Assembly: GCF_021290985.1 (NCBI RefSeq)
Contig: NZ_JAJOYU010000006.1
Coordinates: forward strand, 1-64,000
Direction: 5' to 3'
DNA: 64,000 bases
Source: Rheinheimera soli
GTDB lineage: Bacteria > Pseudomonadota > Gammaproteobacteria > Enterobacterales > Alteromonadaceae
The position numbers and the translations under genes were made by a program. The notes beneath the pieces are model-generated. The model was given only the letters and a program-made list of their open reading frames with translations, had not been told where the DNA came from and made no database searches. Each line of letters opens with the position of its first letter. Positions within the stretch are counted from its first letter, which is position 1. Shown here one piece after another: positions 1 to 8,806 of this stretch.

Positions 1-13
1 GACAACAAATAGC

Positions 14-520
14 TTATTGCTTTAAAAATTCAGCAGAAAGTTTTAACTCGTCATTCAAATTCACACCTACACCACGGCTGATGATGTTTTGTGCTATTTC
101 TTTGGCTTCTTCCAGAGAATGCATCTGAGCTGTGCCACATTGATAAATATTCAGCTCAGGAATTTCAGACTGGTTTTGTACTGTCAGCACATCCGCCATA
201 GCGGCTTTCCATGCTGCTGCAACACGCTGCTCGTCCGGTGTACCAATCAGGCTCATATAAAAACCTGTGCGACAACCCATAGGGGAAATGTCGATGATTT
301 CTACGCCATCGCCATTCAAGTGATCACGCATAAAACCAGCAAATAAATGCTCCAGTGTATGAATGCCTTTTTCTGACAGGATTTCTTCGTTAGGCACGCA
401 AAAACGTAAATCAAATACGGTGATGTCATCACCTTTGGGTGTATTCATTTTTTTTGCCACACGTACAGCTGGCGCTTTCATAATGGTGTGGTCAACGGTA
501 AAGCTATCTAATAAAGGCAT
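14..520 (-). CDS. luxS: S-ribosylhomocysteine lyase LuxS
   Basis: LuxS cleaves S-ribosylhomocysteine to homocysteine and DPD, the precursor of autoinducer-2, in the cytosolic activated methyl cycle. The 168-residue length is normal for the family. The metal ligands are visible: His54 and His58 in HTLEH, with the catalytic Glu57 between them, and Cys128 in QCGTAQMHS. The catalytic Cys83 lies in MGCRTGF. The gene is transcribed away from dnaK and stands alone in the part that can be seen; what follows its 3' end is outside the window. A GAGAGA sequence precedes the ATG. Identification is secure. Confidence 0.97.
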   Translation of the reverse strand: MPLLDSFTVDHTIMKAPAVRVAKKMNTPKGDDITVFDLRFCVPNEEILSEKGIHTLEHLFAGFMRDHLNGDGVEIIDISPMGCRTGFYMSLIGTPDEQRVAAAWKAAMADVLTVQNQSEIPELNIYQCGTAQMHSLEEAKEIAQNIISRGVGVNLNDELKLSAEFLKQ

Positions 521-564
521 GATCGTTCTCTCTGTTCAGGCTCATAGTCTGGTAATTAAGCAGG

Positions 565-570
565 ATTATA
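565..570 (-). promoter_or_regulatory. Candidate luxS -10 box
   Basis: On the minus strand a perfect TATAAT lies about 45 bases upstream of the luxS ATG. The -35 is weak: TTTAAC or TTAACC, 18-19 bases upstream. This is inferred from sequence match only. Confidence 0.45.
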
Positions 571-658
571 CGCCGCAATTGCTTTTTGGGTTAAATGCTT
601 TTCTGTTCTATAGACTTAGTTTCAGCGCTAATAAGTGGCTGAACCCGCCTTTTTGCTC

Positions 659-686
659 ATTTATCGCACAAACGATAAATTTTTTT
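659..686. other. AT-rich inverted repeat in the luxS-dnaK divergent region
   Basis: ATTTATCG and CGATAAAT form an 8-bp inverted repeat around a 6-base loop, followed by a T run on the plus strand. It lies between the divergent luxS and dnaK promoters, just upstream of the dnaK sigma-32 promoter. It could be an operator or a weak terminator; nothing in the sequence decides between them. Confidence 0.35.
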
Positions 687-697
687 AAAAAAATAAC

Positions 698-727
698 CTT
701 GAATCGAATAGGGGTAAACCCCATTAA
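698..727 (+). promoter_or_regulatory. Sigma-32 heat-shock promoter of dnaK
   Basis: CTTGAAT at 698-704 and CCCCATTAA at 719-727 are separated by 14 bases. This is very close to the known RpoH consensus (CTTGAAA, 11-16 bases, CCCCATnT). It places the transcript start about 40 bases upstream of the dnaK ATG, as expected for a heat-shock-controlled dnaK-dnaJ operon. Confidence 0.88.
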
Positions 728-775
728 CTGGTCAACACAATTTTAATTGTACAGATTAATAAGCGGAGAGTAGTT

Positions 776-2683
776 ATGGGTAGAATTATTGGTATTGACT
801 TAGGTACAACAAACAGCTGTGTGGCTATTTTAGATGGCGACCAGCCACGCGTTCTTGAAAACGCTGAAGGTACCAGAACCACTCCTTCCATCATCGCTTA
901 TGCAGAAGACGGCGAAGTATTAGTTGGCCAGCCAGCCAAACGTCAGGCTGTGACTAACCCAAAAAATACTTTGTTCGCAATTAAGCGTTTGATTGGTCGT
1001 CGTTTTGAAGATGCTGAAGTTCAGCGTGACATCAAAATCATGCCTTACCAGATTGTTAAGGCTGATAATGGTGACGCCTGGGTTGAAGTTAAAGGCAAAA
1101 AGTTAGCTGCACCACAGATTTCTGCTGAAGTGCTGAAAAAAATGAAGAAAACTGCTGAAGATTATCTGGGCGAGCCAGTGACTGAAGCTGTTATCACAGT
1201 TCCTGCTTACTTCAACGATGCGCAGCGTCAGGCGACGAAAGATGCTGGCCGTATCGCAGGTTTAGAAGTAAGACGTATCATCAACGAGCCTACAGCAGCA
1301 GCTCTGGCTTATGGTATGGATAAGAAAAAAGGCGACACCAAAGTTGCGGTTTATGACTTAGGTGGTGGTACTTTTGATATCTCTATCATTGAAATCGACG
1401 ATGTAGATGGCGAACAGACCTTCGAAGTATTAGCAACCAACGGTGACACTCACTTAGGTGGTGAAGACTTTGACTCTCGTGTGATCAACTACTTAGTAGA
1501 CGAGTTCAAAAAAGAGCAGGGCATTGACCTGCGTAACGATCCACTGGCGATGCAGCGTCTGAAAGAAGCTGGCGAAAAAGCCAAGATCGAATTGTCTTCT
1601 GCTTCTCAGACTGAAGTGAACCTGCCGTATATCACAGCAGATGCTACTGGTCCTAAGCACTTAAACATCAAAGTAACCCGTGCTAAGCTGGAATCTTTGG
1701 TAGACGATTTAATTCAGCGCACTATCGAGCCGCTGAAACAGGCGTTAAAAGATGCCGACCTGTCTGTAAGTGATATCAACGATATCATCCTGGTGGGTGG
1801 TCAGACTCGTATGCCTAAAGTTCAGGAAGCTGTTACAGCCTTCTTCGGTAAAGAGCCACGTAAAGACGTAAACCCTGACGAAGCTGTAGCTGTAGGTGCT
1901 GCGATTCAGGGCGCTGTATTGTCTGGTGACGTGACTGACGTCTTGTTATTAGACGTAACTCCATTGTCTTTAGGTATTGAGACTATGGGTAGCGTGATGA
2001 CAGCCTTGATTGAGAAGAACACCACTATTCCAACCAAGAAGTCACAAACTTTCTCTACTGCAGATGATAACCAGGCTGCTGTAACTATCCATGTGCTGCA
2101 AGGTGAGCGTAAGCAAGCTTCTGCCAACAAGTCACTGGGTCAGTTTAACTTAGAAGGTATTCGTCCGGGCCGTCGTGGTGAACCACAAATCGAAGTCACC
2201 TTCGACTTAGACGCCGACGGTATTCTGCATGTGTCTGCTAAAGATAAAGACACAGGTAAAGAGCAGAAGATCACTATCAAAGCTTCTTCGGGCTTAACAG
2301 ATGAAGAAGTAGAACGTATGGTACGTGATGCTGAACTGAATGCTGAAGAAGACAAAAAGTTTGAAGAGTTAGTGCAAACCCGTAACCAGGCTGACGCTTT
2401 AGTGCATGCAACCCGCAAGCAAATTGAAGAAGCTGGTAACGACTTAGCCACTAACGACAAACAAGAGATTGAAGCCGCTGTTGCTGCGCTGGAAACTGCC
2501 ATCAAAGCAAACGATAAAGCAGAGATCGAAGCCAAAACTCAGGCTCTGATCCAGGCTTCTCAGAAACTGTCTGAAGTAGCTCAGGCGAAAGCGCAACAAG
2601 GTGGCGCTGAACCTCAAGCACGCAATGCTGCTGGTGATGACGTCGTCGACGCTGAGTTCGAAGAAGTTAAAGACAACAAATAA
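776..2683 (+). CDS. dnaK: Hsp70 chaperone DnaK
   Basis: DnaK is the ATP-dependent Hsp70 chaperone that works with DnaJ and GrpE on unfolded proteins in the cytosol. The 635 residues start with the nucleotide-binding signature [12 protein letters not shown] (residues 5-16). They continue through the DLGGGTFD phosphate loop, the substrate-binding domain and a lid rich in Ala, Glu and Lys, and end in an acidic EFEEVKDNK tail. The length matches E. coli DnaK. It is first in the dnaK-dnaJ operon behind a sigma-32 promoter; grpE is not in the window. A GCGGAGAG ribosome site lies upstream of the ATG. Confidence 0.99.
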   Translation: MGRIIGIDLGTTNSCVAILDGDQPRVLENAEGTRTTPSIIAYAEDGEVLVGQPAKRQAVTNPKNTLFAIKRLIGRRFEDAEVQRDIKIMPYQIVKADNGDAWVEVKGKKLAAPQISAEVLKKMKKTAEDYLGEPVTEAVITVPAYFNDAQRQATKDAGRIAGLEVRRIINEPTAAALAYGMDKKKGDTKVAVYDLGGGTFDISIIEIDDVDGEQTFEVLATNGDTHLGGEDFDSRVINYLVDEFKKEQGIDLRNDPLAMQRLKEAGEKAKIELSSASQTEVNLPYITADATGPKHLNIKVTRAKLESLVDDLIQRTIEPLKQALKDADLSVSDINDIILVGGQTRMPKVQEAVTAFFGKEPRKDVNPDEAVAVGAAIQGAVLSGDVTDVLLLDVTPLSLGIETMGSVMTALIEKNTTIPTKKSQTFSTADDNQAAVTIHVLQGERKQASANKSLGQFNLEGIRPGRRGEPQIEVTFDLDADGILHVSAKDKDTGKEQKITIKASSGLTDEEVERMVRDAELNAEEDKKFEELVQTRNQADALVHATRKQIEEAGNDLATNDKQEIEAAVAALETAIKANDKAEIEAKTQALIQASQKLSEVAQAKAQQGGAEPQARNAAGDDVVDAEFEEVKDNK

Positions 2684-2695
2684 TCATTGTGTCTG

Positions 2696-2763
2696 TGGGG
2701 TCGCCTCTTTAAGATGCGCCCCATACCTGAGTAAATGTGAGCGGCCGCCTTGTGCGGTCGCTC
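2696..2763 (+). promoter_or_regulatory. Two stem-loops between dnaK and dnaJ
   Basis: The first hairpin pairs TGGGG-T-CGC (2696-2704) with GCGCCCCA (2716-2723), with one bulged T. The second pairs GAGCGGCCGC (2739-2748) with GCGGTCGCTC (2754-2763), with one G-U pair. Neither is followed by a T run. They probably protect dnaK mRNA or lower dnaJ expression rather than end all transcription, since dnaJ has no obvious promoter of its own here. Confidence 0.6.
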
Positions 2764-2783
2764 CTCTATCAAGATGAGTTGTT

Positions 2784-3911
2784 ATGTCGAAGCGTGATTA
2801 TTACGAAGTGCTTGGCGTCGAAAAAGGCGCTGACGATAAAGAAATCAAAAAGGCCTATAAACGGCTCGCCATGAAATATCACCCGGATCGAACTCAGGGT
2901 GATAAAGCTATGGAAGAGAAGTTTAAAGAAGTGCAAGAAGCCTATGAGATCCTGTCGGATGACCAGAAGCGCGCTGCGTATGATAACTATGGTCACGCTG
3001 GAGTGGATCCAAACCGTGGCGGCGGTGGCGGTGGTGCCGACTTTAACGACATCTTCGGTGACGTTTTTGGTGACATCTTTGGTGGTGGCCGCCGTGGTGG
3101 TCAATCCCGTGCCCAACGTGGTTCAGACTTACGCTACAACCTGGAGTTAAATCTCGAGGACGCTGTACGTGGTAAGTCGGTCGAAATTAAAGTACCAACC
3201 TGGGTGTCCTGTGATGTCTGTGATGGTTCAGGCGCGAAAAAAGGCACACAGGCTAAGTCTTGCCCAACCTGTCATGGTGCGGGTCAGGTGACAATGCGTC
3301 AGGGCTTTTTTGCTGTACAGCAAACCTGTCCTACCTGTAGTGGCCGTGGCAAAATTATCCCGGATCCATGCACTAAATGTCATGGCGATGGCCGTGTCGA
3401 AAAAACCAAAACACTGTCGGTGAAGATCCCGGCTGGTGTGGATACTGGTGACCGTATCCGTTTAGCAGGTGAAGGTGAAGCAGGGCAGTTTGGTGCGCCG
3501 GCTGGTGACTTGTATGTGCAGGTGCATGTCAAAGATCACCCTATCTTTGTGCGTGACGGCAACAACCTGTATTGCGATGTGCCTATCAGCTTCAGCACTG
3601 CCGCTTTAGGCGGTGAAATTGATGTGCCAACCTTAGATGGCCGCGTCAAGCTGAAGATCCCGGCTGAAACTCAGACCGAAAAAATGTTCCGTTTGCGTGG
3701 TAAAGGTGTGCAGTCGGTCCGTGGTGGCGGTGTAGGTGATTTGGTCTGTAAAGTGGTGGTGGAAACTCCTGTCAACTTAAGCGACAAGCAAAAAGACTTG
3801 TTGCGTCAGCTCGATGAAAGCTGGGGTGGGGACAGTGAAGCGAAACACAGACCTAAGTCTAAAGGCTTCTTTGATGGTGTGAAGAAGTTTTTCGATGATT
3901 TAACCGGCTAA
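2784..3911 (+). CDS. dnaJ: Hsp40 co-chaperone DnaJ
   Basis: DnaJ delivers substrates to DnaK and stimulates its ATPase. The 375 residues show the standard layout. A J domain carries HPD at residues 33-35. A Gly/Phe-rich linker spans roughly residues 70-110. A zinc-binding region follows with four CxxCxGxG repeats ([32 protein letters not shown]), then the C-terminal substrate-binding domain. The gene follows dnaK by 100 bases containing two hairpins and ends at a strong terminator, so this is a two-gene operon. Confidence 0.99.
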   Translation: MSKRDYYEVLGVEKGADDKEIKKAYKRLAMKYHPDRTQGDKAMEEKFKEVQEAYEILSDDQKRAAYDNYGHAGVDPNRGGGGGGADFNDIFGDVFGDIFGGGRRGGQSRAQRGSDLRYNLELNLEDAVRGKSVEIKVPTWVSCDVCDGSGAKKGTQAKSCPTCHGAGQVTMRQGFFAVQQTCPTCSGRGKIIPDPCTKCHGDGRVEKTKTLSVKIPAGVDTGDRIRLAGEGEAGQFGAPAGDLYVQVHVKDHPIFVRDGNNLYCDVPISFSTAALGGEIDVPTLDGRVKLKIPAETQTEKMFRLRGKGVQSVRGGGVGDLVCKVVVETPVNLSDKQKDLLRQLDESWGGDSEAKHRPKSKGFFDGVKKFFDDLTG

Positions 3912-3936
3912 GTCAGTTTTCTAAACACTCTGAACG

Positions 3937-3967
3937 AAAACCACCTGCGGGTGGTTTTCTTTTTTCA
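3937..3967 (+). terminator. Rho-independent terminator of dnaK-dnaJ
   Basis: AAAACCACC (3937-3945), a TGCG loop and GGTGGTTTT (3950-3958) form a perfect 9-bp stem followed by TCTTTTTTC. It closes the heat-shock operon. Confidence 0.9.
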
Positions 3968-4049
3968 GATGCCGCACAATAACTGAACTTATTTGAGCTT
4001 TGATAGTTCTATTACCTGCCGTTTCAAGTACGAAAAGAAGGATCATTTA

Positions 4050-4856
4050 ATGCGTACTAAGCTAGTACTTCCATTGTTAATCGCTAGTGTACTGCTTGCA
4101 AGCTGTACTCATTCTCCTACTGGCCGCCGCCAGCTGATGTTATTTGATGATAAAAAACTCAGCGCTATGGGTATTCAGACCTTTGAGGGGATGAAGGCAG
4201 AAACTCCGATCAGTAAAAACAAAAAAGTGAATCAGTATGTACAGTGTGTGGCAAATAACCTGCTCAAACATACCGATGCTAAATGGCAACAAACCCCATG
4301 GGAAATCGTAGTTTTTGAAGATGATCAGGTGAATGCTTTTGCTTTACCTGGTGGCAAAATGGGCGTGTATACCGGACTTTTGTTAGTGGCAGATAATCAG
4401 TCACAACTGGCGGCTGTCATAGGTCATGAAATTGCCCACGTCATGGCAGGACACAGCAACGAGCGTTTATCCAGTGATCAGTTTATTTCTACTGCCCTTA
4501 CAGTTGCTGACAGCGCTATGACGGTGGCAGGTTCGCCTTATCAGCAACAAATGCGCACCGCTTTTGGTTTAGGCGCTCAGGTGGGTATAGCTCTGCCGTT
4601 TAGCAGAGCTCATGAAACAGAAGCCGATATTATGGGGCTGGAGCTGATGGCTAAGTCAGGTTTTGTACCCACGGAAGCTGTGAAGTTATGGCAGAACATG
4701 GCGGCTAAAGGCAGTGGTTCCACTCCACAGCTGTTATCCAGCCACCCGGTGCCGGATAACAGAATTAAAGAGCTGAACAAACATATGGCGGTAGCTGAAA
4801 GTTATTATCAGCAGCGCCGCAGTCAGGGCGCTTTGCCCAACTGTAATAAAGCTTAA
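4050..4856 (+). CDS. M48-family metalloprotease lipoprotein (LoiP/YggG-like)
   Basis: This is a putative zinc endopeptidase anchored in the cell envelope. From the ATG at 4050, which is preceded by AGAAGGA, the protein has 268 residues and opens with a short lipoprotein signal ending in the lipobox LLASC. An upstream in-frame ATG at 3993 would add 19 residues before the signal and has no ribosome site, so it was not chosen. The M48 motif HEIAH appears as GHEIAHVMAGH, and the downstream ETEAD supplies the third zinc ligand. It resembles E. coli LoiP, an outer-membrane quality-control protease. The gene is monocistronic between two terminator structures. Confidence 0.85.
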   Translation: MRTKLVLPLLIASVLLASCTHSPTGRRQLMLFDDKKLSAMGIQTFEGMKAETPISKNKKVNQYVQCVANNLLKHTDAKWQQTPWEIVVFEDDQVNAFALPGGKMGVYTGLLLVADNQSQLAAVIGHEIAHVMAGHSNERLSSDQFISTALTVADSAMTVAGSPYQQQMRTAFGLGAQVGIALPFSRAHETEADIMGLELMAKSGFVPTEAVKLWQNMAAKGSGSTPQLLSSHPVPDNRIKELNKHMAVAESYYQQRRSQGALPNCNKA

Positions 4857-4862
4857 AATTCA

Positions 4863-4897
4863 AACAACCAGGCCAGCTTAATGCTGGCCTGGTTGTT
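4863..4897. terminator. Perfect 15-bp palindromic stem between convergent genes
   Basis: The arms 4863-4877 and 4883-4897 are exact reverse complements around the loop TTAAT. The stem lies between the convergent M48 protease and NhaC-type genes. There is no long T run on either side, but position and symmetry suit a bidirectional terminator. Confidence 0.7.
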
Positions 4898-4952
4898 ACA
4901 TTTTGCTGTCCTGCAAAATACCTGTCCAGGCCATCGTCGCTGCGCTCCGATG

Positions 4953-6272
4953 TTAAAAATCGCTCCGATCGATTTTTTCAACGAGAATTCGTGCTGTGGC
5001 AAAAGCTGCAAGGATCAGGCAGTAGTAGCTGTTCGTTACCACATCCCATGGCGATATGCCAAAACTAGCACCCAATAACAGCGCCTGAGCGCCATAAGGC
5101 ACTAAGCCTTGTGCAATACAGGCAAACACATCCAATAAACTGGCACTGCGTTTAGGCGTGATTTTGTGATGCACGGCAATATCTTTACTGACTTCACCCA
5201 CTACGACTATGGCTACAGTGTTATTGGCAATACACAAGTTACTGACAAAAGCTAAAGCAGCAATCGCCAGTTGCTGTGCTTTATTACCAGCCAGTTTCAG
5301 CTTTAAAGCCAAAGCTGTGACATGGCTAGATAAATACTGCAAACCACCTTGTTGCTTGACAAACTCGCCCAAAGCGCCGACCAGCATCGACAACAGGAAA
5401 ATTTCCTGCATAGAGCCAAAACCTTTGTAAATATCTTTGCCTAGATTTGCCAATTGATAGTCGGTAACTAAAGCGCCTTGTAAAGCTGCTAACACTATCC
5501 CCAGCAGCAGTACTACGAACACATTCATACCGGCCACGGCCAGCACCAGAATGGCCGCATAGGGTAATACACCTGTCCAGCTAAACTCTTTGACTGCCAC
5601 TTCGGTCTGACTTTGCGCTAAAAAAGCAAACAAAGCTAAAGTCACCAGTGCAGCAGGCAAAGCTATTTTCAGGTTTTCTCTGAATTTATCTTTCATCTCC
5701 GCACCCTGAGTGCGGGTAGATGCTATGGTGGTGTCAGAAATAATCGACAGGTTATCGCCAAAAATCGCACCGCTTAATAAAACACCTGCCACTAAAGTCG
5801 GCTCTAATTGTGCCTGTGTGCTTAAACCTACAGCTATCGGGGCTAAAGCGCCAATGGTGCCCATGGAGGTCCCCATCGCTGTGGCCACAATGGCGGATAT
5901 TATAAATAAACTAGGTAATAAAAACTGAGCTGGTACCAGAGATAAACCCGCATTCACTACCGCATCGACGCCGCCTGTTGCCTGCGCAACAGTAGCAAAG
6001 GCGCCAGCCAGTAGGTAAATAATACACATGGTAATAATATTGCTATTACCAGCACCTTTCACTAAGACCTCAATAGATTCAGTCAGTGGTGCTTTGTATA
6101 GCCAAATGGCCAAAATCAGAGCAGGAATAATAGCAACAGGCCCTGGCAACTGATAAAAGGCATAGTCAACGCCTTGGGATTGCATGTACAAGCCAGTGCC
6201 TAAAAACAGAGCGACAAAAAGCAACAACGGCAGCAAGGACAAACGGGCTTGCTGTTTTTGCGATAACGTCAT
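4953..6272 (-). CDS. NhaC-family Na+/H+ antiporter
   Basis: This is an inner-membrane secondary transporter of the NhaC/HI1107-like family, expected to exchange Na+ for protons or a small solute. The protein is hydrophobic throughout with about ten to twelve membrane segments. It carries the family's conserved GDNLSIISDTT segment followed by a charged cytoplasmic loop (TQGAEMKDKF). The ATG at 6272 is used because AGAGGA lies just upstream; an in-frame start at 6341 would add 23 polar residues without a ribosome site. This gives 439 residues. The transported ion is not proven by sequence. The 284 bases upstream separate it from divergent yqhD. Confidence 0.82.
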   Translation of the reverse strand: MTLSQKQQARLSLLPLLLFVALFLGTGLYMQSQGVDYAFYQLPGPVAIIPALILAIWLYKAPLTESIEVLVKGAGNSNIITMCIIYLLAGAFATVAQATGGVDAVVNAGLSLVPAQFLLPSLFIISAIVATAMGTSMGTIGALAPIAVGLSTQAQLEPTLVAGVLLSGAIFGDNLSIISDTTIASTRTQGAEMKDKFRENLKIALPAALVTLALFAFLAQSQTEVAVKEFSWTGVLPYAAILVLAVAGMNVFVVLLLGIVLAALQGALVTDYQLANLGKDIYKGFGSMQEIFLLSMLVGALGEFVKQQGGLQYLSSHVTALALKLKLAGNKAQQLAIAALAFVSNLCIANNTVAIVVVGEVSKDIAVHHKITPKRSASLLDVFACIAQGLVPYGAQALLLGASFGISPWDVVTNSYYCLILAAFATARILVEKIDRSDF

Positions 6273-6492
6273 GAGTTTTCCTCTAAACCTGTAAGGTTTT
6301 AAAATTTTCTGGAATATAGAGACGTCCAGAAGTCCTGTCAAATATTAAAGCTGACTAAGCTATAGCCAAACGAATAAAAATGATTGCTTCAGATCACAAG
6401 TTTCATAACAAACCAGAAGCTTCAATGGCTTAAAATCAGCCTAACTGAATTCAGACATTTTGCCTACGGCAGAAGAAAAAGCCAAAAGCAGC

Positions 6493-6523
6493 TTGAACTT
6501 AAAGCGGTTCAGGCCCATATAAA
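6493..6523 (+). promoter_or_regulatory. Candidate yqhD promoter
   Basis: TTGAAC at 6493-6498 is followed after 17 bases by CATATA (6516-6521), overlapping TATAAA at 6518. This is a reasonable sigma-70 match about 35 bases upstream of the yqhD ATG. Inferred from consensus only. Confidence 0.45.
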
Positions 6524-6556
6524 CAACTCAATTAAGTTTTATACACTGGAGCTTTT

Positions 6557-7711
6557 ATGTTTAATTTTTCTTACCAGAACCCGACCCGTATTGTGTTTGG
6601 CGATGGTCAAATTAGCCAACTGGGAAAGTTGATCCCAGCAGGCAGTAAAGTACTGCTGACTTATGGCGGCGGCTCCATTAAACAAAACGGCGTGTATCAA
6701 CAAGTTATTGATGCTTTAAAAGACCATAGCTATGTTGAGTTTTCCGGTATAGAACCTAATCCTAGTTATGAAACTTTAAGCAAAGCCGTCGCTTTGGTAA
6801 AAGCTGAAAAGATCGATTTTATTCTGGCTGTAGGCGGCGGGTCAGTAGTAGATGGCAGTAAATACATAGCAGCAGCTGCACTGTTGGAGCAGGACGGCTG
6901 GGCAATTTTAGAAAATAAAGTACGTATTAAAGCTGCATTGCCTTTAGGTTGTGTGCTGACTTTGCCAGCAACCGGCACTGAAAGTAATGCGAACGCTGTT
7001 ATTACCCGTCAGAGCACTCAGCAAAAGCTAGCGTTTTCACACCCTTCGGTTTATCCGCTGTTTGCCGTTCTTGACCCAAAAGTTACTTACAGCTTGCCAG
7101 CTAAACAAATTTCTAACGGTGTAGTCGACGCTTTTGTGCATGTAATGGAGCAGTACCTGACCTACCCGGTCAACGCTGCAGTGCAGGACAGATTTGCTGA
7201 ATCCTTATTACAGGTCTTGATTGAAGAAGGACCCAAAGCCTTAAATGAACCTGAAAATTACGATATCAGAGCCAATGTTATGTGGGCTGCCACTATGGCG
7301 CTGAACGGTTTGATTGGCGTAGGTGTGCCGCAAGATTGGGCCACGCACGGCTTAGGTCATCAGCTCACAGCCTTGTATGGTTTAGATCATGCTCAGACGC
7401 TGGCCATTGTGTTGCCCGCCTTAATGCAACAACAACGAGCCACCAAGCGCGACAAGTTATTGCAGTACGCCAGCAGAGTCTGGGGTTTACAGCAGCAGGA
7501 TCCGGAGCGTCAGATTGATGAAGCCATTAGTCATACTCGCGCATTCTTTGAGCAAATGGGAGTTCCAACCCGTTTAACTGCTTATGGCTTGCCTGCTTCT
7601 TCTGTAGACGAGCTAATGGCCAAAGTGATGGACCAGGGCATGGATAAGCTCGGTGAGCATGGCGATATCGACTACAGCGCCAGCCGTGCTATTTTTACTG
7701 CTGCAGTTTAG
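6557..7711 (+). CDS. yqhD: NADPH-dependent iron-type aldehyde reductase YqhD
   Basis: This is a group III metal-dependent alcohol dehydrogenase; E. coli YqhD reduces short-chain aldehydes with NADPH and protects against lipid-peroxide and glyoxal-type aldehydes. At 384 residues it aligns end to end with the 387-residue E. coli protein from memory. It shares TYGGGSIK and AVGGGSVVDG in the cofactor domain, TLPATGTESNA, and the metal ligands in NGVVDAFVH (Asp, His) and GHQLTALYGLDHAQT (two His). The start has GGAG seven bases upstream. The gene appears to be a single transcription unit. No YqhC-like regulator is adjacent. Confidence 0.93.
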   Translation: MFNFSYQNPTRIVFGDGQISQLGKLIPAGSKVLLTYGGGSIKQNGVYQQVIDALKDHSYVEFSGIEPNPSYETLSKAVALVKAEKIDFILAVGGGSVVDGSKYIAAAALLEQDGWAILENKVRIKAALPLGCVLTLPATGTESNANAVITRQSTQQKLAFSHPSVYPLFAVLDPKVTYSLPAKQISNGVVDAFVHVMEQYLTYPVNAAVQDRFAESLLQVLIEEGPKALNEPENYDIRANVMWAATMALNGLIGVGVPQDWATHGLGHQLTALYGLDHAQTLAIVLPALMQQQRATKRDKLLQYASRVWGLQQQDPERQIDEAISHTRAFFEQMGVPTRLTAYGLPASSVDELMAKVMDQGMDKLGEHGDIDYSASRAIFTAAV

Positions 7712-7800
7712 TAGAGAGAGTGGCAGTTTGGGGTTGCATATCCATCCGGACTGCCGTTTAATAGCGCCCGTATTACAGTAGCCAATTCCAGGAACAATAG

Positions 7801-8610
7801 ATGAGTACAGTAGGTATCTTAGGCGCCAACGGCCGTATGGGCAGAGCTTTAGTCAGTGTGGCTAAAGAGCATCAATTGCCGATGAGCGCTGCTACTGTGC
7901 GTGCAGGGTCTGCCTTAACAGGTATGGATGCAGGTGAGTTGGCAGGTTGTGGCAAATTGAATCTGCCTTTTATAGAAACCTCTGTAGCTGCTTTAGCTTG
8001 TGCCGACATCTGGATAGATTTCACTATGCCAGAAGCCATGCTAAAGCATCTGGAACTGGCGGTGCAGGCAAAAAAAGCCTTGGTCATTGGTGTGACTGGT
8101 TTAACTGATGCGCAATATGCTGCAGTGCAACAGGCTGCGAAACATATTCCTATCGTCTGGGCGCCGAATATGAGTGTGGGTGTGAACTTACTACTGCATC
8201 TGGTAGAAACTGCGGCGAAGGTCATGGGTCAGACGGCTGATATTGAAATTATCGAAGCGCACCACAGATTTAAAAAAGATGCCCCTTCAGGTACTGCTAT
8301 GGCGATAGGCCATCAAATTGCCAAAGCTTTGGATCGTAATCTCTCCGATGTGGCTGTCTATGGCCGTGAAGGCATTACGGGTGAGCGTGATCAAAAGACC
8401 ATTGGGTTTGCGACTGTGCGGGGTGGTGACATTATTGGTGACCATACCGCACTCTTTGCTGACCTCGGTGAACGGCTGGAAATTACCCATAAAGCTTCCA
8501 GTCGCAGTACTTTTGCTCAGGGCGCGTGGCGTGCAGCGCTGTGGTTGCAAAATAAACAGCCAGGACTTTATTCTATGCAACAAGTGCTGGGTTTGGCTGA
8601 CTTAGCTTAA
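7801..8610 (+). CDS. dapB: 4-hydroxy-tetrahydrodipicolinate reductase DapB
   Basis: DapB reduces the cyclic intermediate of the diaminopimelate/lysine pathway, feeding both lysine and peptidoglycan synthesis. The 269 residues contain the N-terminal dinucleotide-binding loop GANGRMG (residues 8-14). The catalytic and substrate motif [15 protein letters not shown] lies near residues 155-170 with the double His and Lys expected. An AGGAAC ribosome site precedes the ATG. It lies upstream of carAB, an arrangement common in gammaproteobacteria, but 196 bases with hairpins separate them, so they may be separate units. Confidence 0.97.
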   Translation: MSTVGILGANGRMGRALVSVAKEHQLPMSAATVRAGSALTGMDAGELAGCGKLNLPFIETSVAALACADIWIDFTMPEAMLKHLELAVQAKKALVIGVTGLTDAQYAAVQQAAKHIPIVWAPNMSVGVNLLLHLVETAAKVMGQTADIEIIEAHHRFKKDAPSGTAMAIGHQIAKALDRNLSDVAVYGREGITGERDQKTIGFATVRGGDIIGDHTALFADLGERLEITHKASSRSTFAQGAWRAALWLQNKQPGLYSMQQVLGLADLA

Positions 8611-8626
8611 CTTTTTGAGCAATATG

Positions 8627-8660
8627 TTATAAAAATGCGATCAAAGCGTCATTTTTATAA
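8627..8660. other. AT-rich inverted repeat after dapB
   Basis: TTATAAAAATG (8627-8637) and CATTTTTATAA (8650-8660) are exact inverted repeats. The structure may end dapB transcription or be an operator in the carAB control region. It does not match the Arg-box consensus I know. Confidence 0.4.
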
Positions 8661-8675
8661 AATATCAAAAAAGAG

Positions 8676-8705
8676 TTAGACCAAATAGCTCAGATCGCCT
8701 AGAAT
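8676..8705 (+). promoter_or_regulatory. Candidate carAB promoter
   Basis: TTAGAC (8676-8681), an 18-base spacer and TAGAAT (8700-8705) make a moderate sigma-70 match. It would give a leader of about 95 bases that includes the hairpins noted at 8712-8787. Confidence 0.4.
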
Positions 8706-8711
8706 AGTCAG

Positions 8712-8787
8712 GTTTGCCTAAGCAAACTTGGATACAAAAATTCTGGGTCAAAACGGGTGGTGAACAACAATGTTTTTCCCCCGTTTT
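8712..8787 (+). promoter_or_regulatory. Two hairpins in the carA leader
   Basis: GTTTGC/GCAAAC (8712-8717 and 8722-8727) form a tight 6-bp hairpin with a 4-base loop. AAAACGGG (8750-8757) pairs with CCCGTTTT (8780-8787) across a 22-base loop. The second hairpin ends about 10 bases before the GGAGG ribosome site of carA, so it could influence translation starts. The regulatory role is inference. Confidence 0.45.
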
Positions 8788-8806
8788 CTGCTGTTTGGAG
8801 GTTATT

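Noticed and set aside
2769-3116. Antisense reading frame opposite dnaJ
   Set aside because: It is the reverse strand of the Gly-rich and J-domain codons, with low-complexity content and no ribosome site.
4881-5078. Small plus-strand frame after the M48 gene
   Set aside because: It begins in the terminator palindrome and runs antisense through the end of the NhaC-type gene.
8714-8806. Upstream start for carA adding 31 residues
   Set aside because: It lacks a ribosome site, runs through the leader hairpins and does not match CarA N termini; the TTG at 8807 has GGAGGT and fits.
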